From assembly GCA_947441615.1 (NCBI GenBank), contig CANEUH010000026.1, forward strand, positions 1-52,900: a stretch of 52,900 nucleotides of DNA, read 5' to 3'. A program made the translations under genes and the position numbers. The stretch is from Bacteriovoracaceae bacterium. Its GTDB lineage: Bacteria; Bdellovibrionota; Bacteriovoracia; Bacteriovoracales; Bacteriovoracaceae. Shown here piece by piece: positions 43,761-52,900 of this stretch; position 1 is the stretch's first letter; every line of letters starts with the position of its first letter. Below the pieces are notes generated by a model. It worked only from the letters and a program-made list of their open reading frames with translations, was not told the origin of the DNA and did not search any database.

Positions 43761-45596
43761 TTACTTATCTGGCTTACCTAGTAGACTATCAATAATATTT
43801 AATCCTGAAATTGTGTCTTCCGGACGACTTAAACCTTTTGCATCCGCGTTTGAGCTTTTAATATTTTGAAAAAGATTTGAATTCACCTGAGAGGATTCTA
43901 AACCCTTCTCTTCTTTTTTCCATACATTTACATTTCGTCCAATAGCCGATCCATCTTGATTTGTTAATTCAAGGTGCCCAGTAATAATGTTGTTGAATAA
44001 GACAACTTGAGCGAGTCTTGCCCTTTCTTCTTTCGTTTCTTGAACGACTTTATCCACGTCACTTTTAGTTAACTGGGTATTTGGGTTATTTGAGTTAACA
44101 CTGACTTGTCTTTTCCCCAGTTTGGCATTCATTTGCTGGAGAATAGCAATCTTTTTTGCCTCGAAAGCCTGGCCAACTTTTTCTTCGATTTCAGCTTCAT
44201 TAAGAGTTCCTTTCTCATATTGGGCGAGGATATCAGCGTATCCATTTTCCTCTAAATATGTTTTTAGATTTCCTCTATTCTTTTTGAGTTCTCGTATCCT
44301 TGCCATTTCAACTTCTCGTCGAAGTGTCATTTCCTGTTCAACAGCATGTTTGGCCTTCTCAAATGATTCTCCATTTGAGATAATTCCTTCACATTCAGAA
44401 AGTTCAGGTCTATTCTGACATTTTTTTGCGGCCTCTTTGAAAAGCTCATCTTGGGATAATCCACCTTCCACAAAATCTTTAGAGGCATAATTGGTCAGAT
44501 CATCCACCGTCTCATCATCCGCCCCATTTCCGTAAATTTTAACGGGCTGGCCTTCTAGAGCAGTAAGATACAAGGAAGCTGATTTGTCAGAGTTTTTCAT
44601 TTTTATAAACTCGGCCGCAACTTTGGTGGCATCACTAATCGCTTTTCTATAGCTCTGAAGACGTGCCTTACTTATGCAAGCATTAGCACCATCGCTCATC
44701 GTTGTACTACTTGTTTGAGATTTTATTTTATCTAAATCTTTAACATTTTGATTCTTCTGAAATTCTTCACAAAGAGGCACGATCGTTTTACCACACTCGA
44801 GGAAAAAATCCTTCAGTAGCGCTGCTGTAAGTCCGCTACCATTGGCCCCTTGGATGCTTTTAAAAATATCCTCATAGATTTTATTTTTGTCTTCAGTTTC
44901 TAGGGTTGTTCCAAATTTGGGTGAGCTAGAGTCATTAACATTTAATGTGACAGAACCATCAGGATTTTTAGTCATGAGGGACCCAGGTGTGTAATTAGAC
45001 CAATACTCTGCAAATGAAGAGGCACTACTTGATCCCGGTGTTTTTAATCTTAAATTTTCAAAACAAAATCGTGAAACTTCATAGAGAGCATTTTTTCCCA
45101 ATTGAGTTTTATACATCTTAATAAAGATCGCTTGATCAATATGTTTCTTTTTTCCAAATTTTAAATCTTCTTTCAATTTTTCTAGGTTTTTCTCATTCGG
45201 ATCAACGCCGGTCATAGACTTATACATTTTATCATTTAGGTATTTTTGAAGATCTTGCGAGGATTTACTTTTAACAAGACCGAATTGCTGTAAGTTTAAT
45301 TGCTCGGAAAGCTTCTTAAGTTCATCCTCACTTTTTCCTTTTGTTAATTTGTCTCTAAAACATTTTTCGGCTTTTTGAATATTATCAGTTTTTCTTTGAT
45401 CACTATCGCCAGCCTCAAATTTGTTCAAATCTCTGCAGTCCTTAAACTCTGAAGTTTTATTAAGCATGTCCTCAACTTCTACATCTTTAATGACAGTTGA
45501 AAACTGCTTACTGGCATCGGGGTCAATGATTTCGTCACTTGCATTGAGAGGAGTGTGGAGGATTATTCCACATAAAATAAAGAGAATCATTTTCAT
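43761..45596 (-). CDS. Exported helical protein of unknown function
   Basis: A 611-residue protein with a signal peptide (about 1-19, LNAS). The rest is very charged and helical, rich in Lys/Glu, with several cysteine pairs (FKDCRDL, AEKCFRD, ECGKTIVPLCEEF, KKCQNRPELSECEG). No enzyme motif is seen. It has likely coiled-coil segments near 415-490. It is convergent with the membrane protein gene by three bases. Confidence 0.55.
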   Translation of the reverse strand: MKMILFILCGIILHTPLNASDEIIDPDASKQFSTVIKDVEVEDMLNKTSEFKDCRDLNKFEAGDSDQRKTDNIQKAEKCFRDKLTKGKSEDELKKLSEQLNLQQFGLVKSKSSQDLQKYLNDKMYKSMTGVDPNEKNLEKLKEDLKFGKKKHIDQAIFIKMYKTQLGKNALYEVSRFCFENLRLKTPGSSSASSFAEYWSNYTPGSLMTKNPDGSVTLNVNDSSSPKFGTTLETEDKNKIYEDIFKSIQGANGSGLTAALLKDFFLECGKTIVPLCEEFQKNQNVKDLDKIKSQTSSTTMSDGANACISKARLQSYRKAISDATKVAAEFIKMKNSDKSASLYLTALEGQPVKIYGNGADDETVDDLTNYASKDFVEGGLSQDELFKEAAKKCQNRPELSECEGIISNGESFEKAKHAVEQEMTLRREVEMARIRELKKNRGNLKTYLEENGYADILAQYEKGTLNEAEIEEKVGQAFEAKKIAILQQMNAKLGKRQVSVNSNNPNTQLTKSDVDKVVQETKEERARLAQVVLFNNIITGHLELTNQDGSAIGRNVNVWKKEEKGLESSQVNSNLFQNIKSSNADAKGLSRPEDTISGLNIIDSLLGKPDK

Positions 45597-45670
45597 ATGA
45601 CTATATTATCGGTTATTTGCTCTCTAACTCTTATAGGCGGGAGTGAAATTTAAGTTTCTTAAAATTTCAA

Positions 45671-46216
45671 CTACATAGCATCGCGAGACATACCAAAAAG
45701 GGTCTTGAGTTCACCCAATAAAAGATGGCTTTTTCCTAGGTATAGCCATTGCCGAACAAAACCAATGCTCATGGCCACAATAAACCCATAGGCAACCCCA
45801 GAGTGAACCACTTTTGAAACCATGGCGGTATCATGGGCCCCACCGAGAAGAAAGGCAATTGTTCCTAAGACGAGCATCAACATCGTCCAAGGGATCGTTT
45901 GTCTTTTGGAGAGTTGTGATTCGTGGACGTATCTAGAGACCTTCTTTTTGTAGGGTTCAAGATCATTTGGGATTTCATCAAATAATTCATTCAAGTTGCC
46001 CTGGCTATTGAGAGCGTTCCAAACGTTTTCAACGAGTCGAGAAACTCCAATAAAGTAAAACATCACGAACGCTTGGATAAAAATCACGTACATGAAACTT
46101 GGTATGGCCAATTGTATATGTCCCATACCTACATTCAACCAACCTAAGGCGACTGAAGTCGTAAGCACAATTGCAAGAACCATAACAAGTAATAAAAATC
46201 TTAGAAGATAGGCCAT
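45671..46216 (-). CDS. Four-helix membrane protein of unknown function
   Basis: A 181-residue protein with hydrophobic helices near 5-25, 32-57, 110-128 and 135-155 and a charged cytoplasmic loop between helices two and three. It is divergent from the HEAT-repeat gene, next to the bc complex; a link to respiration is possible but unsupported by motif. Confidence 0.55.
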   Translation of the reverse strand: MAYLLRFLLLVMVLAIVLTTSVALGWLNVGMGHIQLAIPSFMYVIFIQAFVMFYFIGVSRLVENVWNALNSQGNLNELFDEIPNDLEPYKKKVSRYVHESQLSKRQTIPWTMLMLVLGTIAFLLGGAHDTAMVSKVVHSGVAYGFIVAMSIGFVRQWLYLGKSHLLLGELKTLFGMSRDAM

Positions 46217-46292
46217 AGGACTTCCAATTTAAGGAGCATTTTGTTAATTTCCACCGTACATTTACCCCATTTTTTCATTATAAGGAATTCAA

Positions 46293-47153
46293 ATGTCCGA
46301 ACAAAATACATCCAAGAAAATTTTGGAAAGTTCTCCTCTCTCGGGAATAGCTGTTCCGATCGCCATCGTTTTAGTCGGAGGGATGATTATTTTTGGTGTA
46401 ACTAAAATGCTCTCCTCAGGAAAAGATCACCGGGACCTTGTTGAGGAAATGAATTCTAAAACCTTCGGAAACCGATGGGTTGCTGCTTATGAACTTTCAA
46501 AATTTTTAGCAGCGCAGAAAATTCCCAAGGAAGATATGCCATGGGTCATAGAAAATTTATCTAGAGTCTATAAAGACTCTGTCGATGCGAGAACAAGAAA
46601 TTTTGTTGTATTGGCCCTTGGTAGCCTCAATAATCCTTTATCACTCGATGTGCTTAATGCGGCACTTACGGATCAGGATCCCCAGGTAAAGTTTAACGCT
46701 ATCGTTTCTATCGGAAATATGACAAAGGGTGCCGATATCAAATGGGAGAAAATTGAAGCGGAGCTGAATGATTCCCAAGATGTCGGTATTAAGCAAGTTG
46801 CATTACTTGCCCTTGCGGCGCACCAGCGTCCAAATATTAAAGAAAAGGCACTTTCTTTTTTAAATTCAAATGAAAGAACTCTAAGATATACCTCCGCGAT
46901 TGTTTTGATTCAGTCAAAAAATGGGGAAGCCATACCAGTTTTAGAGGAGATTTGCGCTCTTCGCTATGATGTTGCTGAGGCGGGTCAACTAAATGGTGCT
47001 CAAGTTGAAGCTCTCAAAATGAATGTATTAGAAAATATAGAAAAATCAAAATGGAACTCTGTTTATAATTTGGTTCTAAAATTAGACAAAGATGACTCAA
47101 ACGTAAAGGTTAATACAAAAGCAAAACAGGTTCTAAAGCTGTTGAAAAATTAG
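46293..47153 (+). CDS. HEAT-repeat protein with N-terminal membrane anchor
   Basis: A 286-residue protein. One transmembrane helix (about 18-38) is followed by helical repeats such as RNFVVLALGSLNNPLSLDVL and VKFNAIVSIGNMTKG that match HEAT/PBS-lyase-type repeats. Such proteins are scaffolds. It precedes the Rieske gene by 91 bp in the same direction and could be an assembly factor or subunit of the bc complex, which is inference. Confidence 0.7.
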   Translation: MSEQNTSKKILESSPLSGIAVPIAIVLVGGMIIFGVTKMLSSGKDHRDLVEEMNSKTFGNRWVAAYELSKFLAAQKIPKEDMPWVIENLSRVYKDSVDARTRNFVVLALGSLNNPLSLDVLNAALTDQDPQVKFNAIVSIGNMTKGADIKWEKIEAELNDSQDVGIKQVALLALAAHQRPNIKEKALSFLNSNERTLRYTSAIVLIQSKNGEAIPVLEEICALRYDVAEAGQLNGAQVEALKMNVLENIEKSKWNSVYNLVLKLDKDDSNVKVNTKAKQVLKLLKN

Positions 47154-47244
47154 AAGTTTACGCCCATAATGTGGGGAAACCAAAAAGCCCCATTTCTAGC
47201 ACCACTCATGTGGACTAGATTAATAAATTTCCGGAGAAACTCTT

Positions 47245-47748
47245 ATGAGTGAAGAGGCAAAAACCAGTTTGAACCGCCGCGAGTTCTTTAGTTTTCTCGC
47301 TGTCGGCTGGATCACATTCGGTGCCGCTGCCGCTGGCTTTGCCAGTTTAATATTTAGATTTCTTTATCCAAACGTCGTGTTCGAACCGGCCATGGATTTT
47401 GTTGCTGGATCTCCCGATGAATATCCTGACGGTGTTGATGAGCGATGGAAGAATGGTTTTGGTGTTTGGATTTACAAAAAAGATGGTCGCCTTGTAGCGA
47501 TGTCAAACATCTGTACTCATCTTGGGTGTATTCCGACCTGGCTTCCGGCGGAATCAAAATTTAAATGCCCATGTCATGGTTCTGGTTATTACCCGAATGG
47601 AATAAACTTCGAAGGTCCAGCACCTCGTCCACTAGAGCGTTACAAAATCTCACTTAATTCCGAAGGCAAAATCATTGTCGATAAGACAAAGGTTTTCCGT
47701 TATGAAAAAGGTGAATGGAATAGTGATGGCGCTTTTATTGATGTTTAA
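47245..47748 (+). CDS. Rieske iron-sulphur protein of the bc complex
   Basis: Carries the 2Fe-2S cluster that takes electrons from quinol. The 167-residue protein has a Tat-type signal (NRREFFSF at 10-17), a transmembrane anchor (18-38), and cluster boxes CTHLGC (ligands C90, H92; C95) and CPCHGS (ligands C108, H111; C110). It is the first gene of the complex operon, 17 bp before cytochrome b. Confidence 0.96.
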   Translation: MSEEAKTSLNRREFFSFLAVGWITFGAAAAGFASLIFRFLYPNVVFEPAMDFVAGSPDEYPDGVDERWKNGFGVWIYKKDGRLVAMSNICTHLGCIPTWLPAESKFKCPCHGSGYYPNGINFEGPAPRPLERYKISLNSEGKIIVDKTKVFRYEKGEWNSDGAFIDV

Positions 47749-47765
47749 TTATTAGAGGAAAAGAT

Positions 47766-48545
47766 ATGTCTGAAGGTTTTGCTAAAAAAGTTGCTAATAC
47801 CCAAGTTTGGAAAGCGATTTTCCGTCATGGGCCACCTAATAATGCTCGAAATCGTGCTGCCGTTGTTGCGGGTAACGTGTTTTTGCATCTGCATCCCATC
47901 AAATTAAAAAAGTCCGGCGTGCAGCTTGGTTACACATGGTGCATGGGGGGATTAACTTTTTTCGTTTTCCTTGCTCTCACAGTGACTGGCGTTCTTCTTA
48001 TGTTCTATTACCGTCCTACAGCTGAGTACGCTTTCACAGATATTATTGGATTAAGAGAACACGTACCTTTGGGAATTATGCGTGAATTACATCGTTGGGG
48101 TGCCCACTTAATGGTGATCACCGTTTGGATTCACATGTTCCGAGTCTTCATGACTGGTTCTTACAAACCACCTCGTGAATTTAACTGGGGTGTCGGAGTC
48201 ATTCTTCTCATCTTAACGATGCTTCTCTCCTTCACTGGATACCTACTCCCTTGGGATCAGCTTGCTATTTGGGCGATTACGGTGGGATCAAACATGGCAA
48301 AAGCAACGCCATTTGCTGGACATGGTGGTCCTGGTGCTGCATTGGCAAAGATCGGTGACTTCGTAATGGTTTCAGATAAAAACGATGTCCGTTTCCAGCT
48401 TCTTGGTGGTCGATTTGTAGGTGAAGCAGCCCTCTTGCGTTTCTACATTCTCCACTGTGTATTCATTCCACTGGTTGTTGCAGTTCTTATTGCTGTTCAC
48501 TTTTGGCGTGTTCGTAAAGACGGCGGAATTTCGGCTCCACTATAA
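47766..48545 (+). CDS. Cytochrome b, N-terminal subunit (b6-type)
   Basis: Quinol-oxidising membrane subunit with the four-helix haem-binding part. The 259-residue protein shows haem-ligating histidines in [20 protein letters not shown] and [20 protein letters not shown], and the [13 protein letters not shown] signature. The split into two genes matches b6f-like organisation. Confidence 0.95.
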   Translation: MSEGFAKKVANTQVWKAIFRHGPPNNARNRAAVVAGNVFLHLHPIKLKKSGVQLGYTWCMGGLTFFVFLALTVTGVLLMFYYRPTAEYAFTDIIGLREHVPLGIMRELHRWGAHLMVITVWIHMFRVFMTGSYKPPREFNWGVGVILLILTMLLSFTGYLLPWDQLAIWAITVGSNMAKATPFAGHGGPGAALAKIGDFVMVSDKNDVRFQLLGGRFVGEAALLRFYILHCVFIPLVVAVLIAVHFWRVRKDGGISAPL

Positions 48546-48560
48546 AAGATTAGGAAGAAT

Positions 48561-49637
48561 ATGATTAAGGAAGCGATTAACTACCTATCCTCACCGCTGT
48601 ACTCCTTCACAGCTTTTATTTTTCTTTTTTGGTTGTCCCTTAAAAGAATAGATATAGTTGGGACAAAAAAGTTTGGTTTAGGTTTACTTATTTTTATCTT
48701 AGTAATTTTTGGTTGGATGATTAGTGATCCGGTTTTTTTCTCGGTAATCTCACTCCCAGATAACATTCCTATTATTATCCTCAACGCTCTAGTTTTCTGG
48801 TCTACTTGGTATGCTCTTTATAAAGGTCACCAAAATGATTTAAGAATAGAGAGAGGTGAGCAGCCATTAGAAGGAACCCCTGAAAATAGGGAAAAAGTTT
48901 GGGCTTGGCCTAACCTTGTCTATACAGAGCTTTTTTGTGGAATTCTTTGTACTGTTTTCCTTATCGTTTGGGCGATCTTCTTTAAAGCGCCTCTAGAGGA
49001 ACCTGCAAACCCAACTTGGGCACCGAACCCAGCAAAAGCTCCTTGGTACTTTCTTGGTCTTCAAGAAATGCTTGTTTACTTCGATCCGTGGATGGCGGGA
49101 GTTGTTCTTCCCGGACTAATTATTGTTGGATTGATTGCAATTCCATTTATAGATATCAACCCAAAAGGTAATGGCTATTTTACATTTAAAGAGAGAAAAT
49201 TTGCGATTGCTGGCTTTCTTTTTGGATGGCTTGCTCTGTGGATATTCTTGATTCAAATTGGAACATTTTTAAGGGGCCCGAACTGGACTTTTTACGGCCC
49301 GTTTGAGTACTGGGATGCTCACAAAGTTGTAGCTGAAAACAACATTAACCTCTCTGAAATTTTTTGGATTAAATTATTCAATACGAGTCTGCCGAAGAAT
49401 ATTTTCTTGAGAGAGATTTTCGGAATCATATTTGTTCTCGCTTACTTTGTAGGCGTCATCCCACTGATCACGAAAAAGTGGGGTCAAAGTTATCTCGATA
49501 GAATGGGCACTATCCGTTACTACACGATGGTTTTTCTTCTCTTGGGTATGGCACTTCTTCCATTGAAAATGTACCTACGTTGGTTTTTTACTTTGAAATA
49601 CATTCTGGCCATGCCGGAATTTGAATTAAACCTCTAA
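48561..49637 (+). CDS. Cytochrome b, C-terminal subunit (subunit IV-like)
   Basis: A 358-residue membrane subunit completing cytochrome b. APWYFLGLQEMLVYFDPW is the quinone-site motif (PEWY equivalent, here PWYF). At 358 residues it is about twice the length of classical subunit IV, with additional helices at both ends. It follows the b6-type gene by 15 bp. Confidence 0.92.
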   Translation: MIKEAINYLSSPLYSFTAFIFLFWLSLKRIDIVGTKKFGLGLLIFILVIFGWMISDPVFFSVISLPDNIPIIILNALVFWSTWYALYKGHQNDLRIERGEQPLEGTPENREKVWAWPNLVYTELFCGILCTVFLIVWAIFFKAPLEEPANPTWAPNPAKAPWYFLGLQEMLVYFDPWMAGVVLPGLIIVGLIAIPFIDINPKGNGYFTFKERKFAIAGFLFGWLALWIFLIQIGTFLRGPNWTFYGPFEYWDAHKVVAENNINLSEIFWIKLFNTSLPKNIFLREIFGIIFVLAYFVGVIPLITKKWGQSYLDRMGTIRYYTMVFLLLGMALLPLKMYLRWFFTLKYILAMPEFELNL

Positions 49638-49662
49638 TTGTTTTTAGATAAGGTAGCTATAA

Positions 49663-52512
49663 ATGAAACGTGAACCTGGAATGGCCTATGACACAAAAGT
49701 TCTCAACAAGATCTTTGCTGTCGTTTCTGTACTTTTCCTTTTTGTAACTATTTGGGTGGTTTTAGACGATTATATTCGTCCATGGAAAGCCATTCAGGTC
49801 AAAGCTCTTGATATCGAAAAGCAAAAGATTCAAGAAAAAATCAAAGAGATCGATGGATCCACGGACGGAAAAAAAATTAAAGAAATAAAAGACAAGATCT
49901 CTATTGCAGAAAAAGCTCTAGAATCTCAAAAGTCTCAAATCGATAAAATTAACGATAAGATTTCTGAAATTGATAGAAAGATTTACGTCCAAAACATGGT
50001 TAATGGGGTGAATGGCTCTCAGGCCGCTGAGTATCAGTTTAAATACGAGCATGCCCTCATGGAGAATCATCCTGAAGAGGCTAAAAAACTAAAAGTTACG
50101 TTTGATGATTATAAAAAGAAAGAAATCGACGGAAAGGATAACCTTAAGGGCTTGAATGCTGAGTTGAGCTCAGCTGAAGAGGAGCTCAAGGTTTTAATGA
50201 CTTCAAAAACAGAAGCAGAAAAAGAACTTAAGGCTTTGGTAGGCGATAAAGAAAGACTTCTTGGTGCAATTTCTGGTGTCGAAAAAAATCCAGTTTGGAT
50301 TTTAAGAAACTCACCTTTCATTGATTATCTTGATCCAACGATTAAAATCAGACAGTACGTTATCCAAAATGCAACCAACGACTTTTACTTCCAACACGTT
50401 CCTAAAATTGATCGTTGTACAACTTGTCACGTCTTTATCGATAAGCCTGGTTACGAAGATCAAGCGAACCCTTACAAGACTCACCCTAAGGTCGATACAC
50501 TCGCAGTGGGTATAAATTCTGCTCACCCAGTAAAAGATTTCGGGTGTACTTCATGTCATGGTGGGGTTGGCGACCGAGTTAATGATTTTAATTCTCCTGC
50601 TCACATTCCACAAAACGCGGAACAGGAGAAAGAATGGAAAGAAAAATACCATTGGCATGAGCCACATAAAATTCCTCAACCAATGATTCCGCTTCAGCAT
50701 ACTGAAGGTATGTGTATGAAGTGCCACAAGGATCAGGAAAGACTTCCTCTTGCTGAAAAGCTGAATAAAGGCCGTGAGACACTTGAGAGTTACGGTTGCT
50801 ATGCTTGTCACAAGATTGAAGGCTGGCAGCATTTAAATTCAAATAAACCTGGCCCATCTCTTTATAAAGTTACTTCAAAAGTAAAATCTACAGAATGGAT
50901 TAAAAACTGGATTTGGTCTCCATTCTCATTCAATCCGAAATCGAGAATGCCTCATTATTTTGAGCAAGCGAATAACTCCAAACCAGAATTCAAGAAAAAG
51001 AATATTGCTGAAGTGAATGCAATGTCTGAATACATTATTAAAACATCTAAGGAGTACAAGGCATTCAGTAAGTACTCCGTTGGTGATGCTAGTAATGGGA
51101 AACAGCTCATAGAAACTATTGGCTGTGTTGGTTGTCACCAGGTAGCGGGCATCGATGATAAGTGGAACGCTGTTGGACAACGTAGAGGACCTTATCTTGT
51201 TAACTTAGGTTCTAAACTTGATCCAGATTGGCTTGTATCTTGGCTAAAACAACCAAATCATTACGACCCAACAACAATCATGCCTTCTTTCCGTTTAACG
51301 GATAAAGAGGCGAATGATATCGCCGCTTATTTACTTGCTTCAAGGAATGAGCAATTTGAACAGCTTACATTCCCAGCTATTGATAAAAAACTTCGTGATG
51401 AAATTCTTGTTGAGGATTATTTCTCAGCCTTTGAAACAGTAAAAGCTGCTCAGGCAAAACTAGAAAAAATGTCTGATGAAGAAAGAACAACAGAACTTGC
51501 GAAGAGATCAATCAATAAGTACGGATGCTACTCGTGTCACGAAATTCATGGCTTTGAAGGGGATCTTCCTCAAATTGGCCCTGAATTGTCGAAGGAAGGA
51601 TCAAAGCCTGTTGAGCAATTTGGATTTGGTCAGCAGAAACAAGTTCCTCATACTCGTGTGGGCTGGTTAACTCAGCACTTAAAGCAACCAAGCATTTGGG
51701 ATGTCGGTGTACCAAAACCATTTAAAGATCTTAATAAAATGCCAAACTTCTACTTAAAAGATCAGGAAGTGGAGGCAATTGTTGGAGTTATTTTAGGGCT
51801 TGTGTCTGACAGAATTCCGCTTGTTGGTCAGAAGAGATTAACTGCGGGTGAGAAGCAATACTACGAAGGAATGAAAATCGCCAACAAGTACAACTGCTAC
51901 GGCTGTCACACAATTGATGGTGTTGGTGGTGCTCTCTCTAAAGCCTTTGAAGATCAAAACTATGGTCCTCCATACTTAGCTAAAGAAGGAATGAGGGTTC
52001 AAACTGATTGGTTGTATGATTTCTTAAAGAACGTTCATCCAATTCGTACTTACGTCAATGTCAGAATGCCTTCTTTCCCTTTCTCACATGATGATCTCAA
52101 TAAACTCGTTATGGGCTTCCAGGGTGGTTCTGATCAGCCAACTTTTGAAGCTCCAGTAAAAATCGAGTGGGAGCCAGGTGAGAGAGAAGCTGCTCAGAAA
52201 ATTTGGAATGAGCTTGCGTGTACTTCATGTCACTCACTAGGATTCACGAGTGACCCTGCCCAAGCACCTAATCTTCACTATGCTAAGAAGAGACTCCGTA
52301 CTGTTTGGATGGAAGAATGGCTCAAAAATCCGCAAGGATTTATTCCATATACAAGCATGCCTGCTTTCTGGGATGACGGAAGTGGGAATCTTATCTCTGC
52401 CGTTGATGGAGTCTTAGATAACGATCCAAAACGCCAAATCAGAGCGATCAGAAAATGGGTTCAAGAGTTTAGTTACGATCGAAGCCCAGTACCATTCCCG
52501 AAAAACGATTAA
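49663..52512 (+). CDS. Large multihaem c-type cytochrome of the bc complex, eight CxxCH
   Basis: A 949-residue protein with one N-terminal membrane helix (about 12-33), a long coiled coil (about 40-215) and eight CxxCH motifs between C252 and C853 (CTTCH, CTSCH, CMKCH, CYACH, CVGCH, CYSCH, CYGCH, CTSCH). It is positioned where cytochrome c1 would be; likely several cytochrome c domains in one chain that carry electrons from Rieske to an oxidase or reductase. The coiled-coil head is unusual. A terminator follows. Confidence 0.9.
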   Translation: MKREPGMAYDTKVLNKIFAVVSVLFLFVTIWVVLDDYIRPWKAIQVKALDIEKQKIQEKIKEIDGSTDGKKIKEIKDKISIAEKALESQKSQIDKINDKISEIDRKIYVQNMVNGVNGSQAAEYQFKYEHALMENHPEEAKKLKVTFDDYKKKEIDGKDNLKGLNAELSSAEEELKVLMTSKTEAEKELKALVGDKERLLGAISGVEKNPVWILRNSPFIDYLDPTIKIRQYVIQNATNDFYFQHVPKIDRCTTCHVFIDKPGYEDQANPYKTHPKVDTLAVGINSAHPVKDFGCTSCHGGVGDRVNDFNSPAHIPQNAEQEKEWKEKYHWHEPHKIPQPMIPLQHTEGMCMKCHKDQERLPLAEKLNKGRETLESYGCYACHKIEGWQHLNSNKPGPSLYKVTSKVKSTEWIKNWIWSPFSFNPKSRMPHYFEQANNSKPEFKKKNIAEVNAMSEYIIKTSKEYKAFSKYSVGDASNGKQLIETIGCVGCHQVAGIDDKWNAVGQRRGPYLVNLGSKLDPDWLVSWLKQPNHYDPTTIMPSFRLTDKEANDIAAYLLASRNEQFEQLTFPAIDKKLRDEILVEDYFSAFETVKAAQAKLEKMSDEERTTELAKRSINKYGCYSCHEIHGFEGDLPQIGPELSKEGSKPVEQFGFGQQKQVPHTRVGWLTQHLKQPSIWDVGVPKPFKDLNKMPNFYLKDQEVEAIVGVILGLVSDRIPLVGQKRLTAGEKQYYEGMKIANKYNCYGCHTIDGVGGALSKAFEDQNYGPPYLAKEGMRVQTDWLYDFLKNVHPIRTYVNVRMPSFPFSHDDLNKLVMGFQGGSDQPTFEAPVKIEWEPGEREAAQKIWNELACTSCHSLGFTSDPAQAPNLHYAKKRLRTVWMEEWLKNPQGFIPYTSMPAFWDDGSGNLISAVDGVLDNDPKRQIRAIRKWVQEFSYDRSPVPFPKND

Positions 52513-52520
52513 TTCTTTTT

Positions 52521-52548
52521 AAAGGGCCCTTTCGAGGGCCCTTTTTTT
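52521..52548 (+). terminator. Rho-independent terminator of the bc complex operon
   Basis: Perfect 10-bp stem AAAGGGCCCT / AGGGCCCTTT with a TTCG loop and a T tract. Confidence 0.93.
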
Positions 52549-52572
52549 ATCTTAATTTTAATTTTTTTACCG

Positions 52573-52601
52573 TTGACAGACTTTGTCTGAATCCCTTAAA
52601 T
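52573..52601 (+). promoter_or_regulatory. Sigma70-type promoter of tRNA-Ala
   Basis: TTGACA (52573-52578), 17-bp spacer, TTAAAT (52596-52601), 26 bp before the tRNA. Confidence 0.8.
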
Positions 52602-52627
52602 TGGCAACTCGCGATTTATCAGTATGT

Positions 52628-52703
52628 GGGGGTGTAGCTCAGCTGGGAGAGCAGTAGCTTTGCAAGCTACGGGTCGCAGGTTCGATCCCTGTCATCTCCA
52701 CCA
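52628..52703 (+). tRNA. tRNA-Ala (anticodon TGC)
   Basis: 76 bases including encoded CCA. The acceptor stem is GGGGGTG with CATCTCC (two G-T pairs), the anticodon stem GTAGC/GCTAC with anticodon TGC at 52661-52663, and the T arm contains GTTCGATCC. It has its own promoter and no 16S gene in front, yet what follows looks like rRNA spacer. Confidence 0.96.
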
Positions 52704-52771
52704 CTTATCTTTGATCAAATATTTTGAAAAAAATATCTAGACGAAGAAGTTTCAGACTGATAAAACGCTAA

Positions 52772-52900
52772 GCTCTTTGAAAATTGAATATGATTATAAA
52801 GTTTTGATACCTTCGGGTATCAAGATGAGATGAGAAAGGAACCCGTTCAATTGCCTAGTCTTCCGTAAGTTTTAGTACTTACGAGTACAGGAAGACGGCA
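52772..52900 (+). other. rRNA-type leader/spacer: boxA-like element and hairpins
   Basis: GCTCTTTGAAAATTGAA (52772-52788) resembles the boxA antitermination element of rRNA leaders and spacers. A hairpin GATACC-TTCG-GGTATC (52806-52821) and a long stem TGCC..GTCTTCC.GTAAG / CTTAC.GGAAGAC.GGCA (52852-52900) follow. No 16S or 23S start is recognised before the window edge. Confidence 0.55.

Noticed and set aside
1..52900. CRISPR array, insertion sequence, prophage or attachment site
   Set aside because: No regularly spaced repeats, transposase, integrase or long terminal repeats were seen.

Overview
The window looks like the chromosome of a low-GC, flagellated, Gram-negative member of the Bdellovibrionota, probably near Bacteriovorax/Halobacteriovorax/Peredibacter. 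This is inferred from two divergent flagellins, a Tad pilus locus with CpaE and CpaF fused into one protein, a bc-type respiratory chain with a large multiheme cytochrome, many lineage-type secreted proteins of unknown function, and several FHA, CheX-like and FliG-like stand-alone signalling proteins. No phage, insertion sequence or CRISPR array is visible. Most genes sit in tight operons with overlapping stop and start codons.

Layout. 1-1252: the 5' part of recA and pgpA, both on the minus strand. 1314-2555: a plus-strand protein carrying RelA/SpoT-like synthetase motifs. 2542-7206: a compact six-gene minus-strand operon (secreted protein, zinc-ribbon protein, greA, recG, FHA protein, alpha/beta hydrolase). 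7291-12189: a UbiB/ABC1-family kinase, a papain-like cysteine peptidase coupled to a small DUF333-like protein, and a GNAT acetyltransferase. 12260-15267: two flagellin genes and an RmlD-like SDR protein. 15787-16457: a gene-poor stretch that, on the minus strand, folds as and carries the hallmark motif of a 6S RNA.

16392-24317: a Tad (type IVb) pilus operon: three Flp-like pilins, prepilin peptidase, two TadE/F-like pseudopilins, CpaB, secretin CpaC, a CpaE-CpaF fusion and TadB; no TadC is present. 24308-27016: an RHS/YD-repeat secreted protein and three small secreted peptides ending in TAQ, two of them behind sigma54-type sites. Sigma28 (FliA)-type promoters of the form TAAAGTyT-N11/12-ryCGAwAA precede the first flagellin, the flp pilin and the RHS gene, so flagella, Tad pilus and RHS/peptide genes may form one surface-structure regulon.

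27015-30682: small secreted protein, CheX-like protein, CheY-like receiver and lon. 30903-40710: a seven-gene plus-strand run (glmU, glmS, UvrD/PcrA helicase, AsmA-like protein, mtnA, Ppx/GppA phosphatase, cyclic-nucleotide-binding protein). 40707-47153: FliG-like protein, thiolase behind a perfect palindrome, and several membrane or secreted proteins of unknown function. 47245-52512: a bc-type complex of Rieske protein, split cytochrome b and an eight-haem cytochrome c. The window ends with a tRNA-Ala(TGC) with its own promoter, followed by a boxA-like, hairpin-rich spacer typical of rRNA operons; the rRNA itself would lie beyond the edge.
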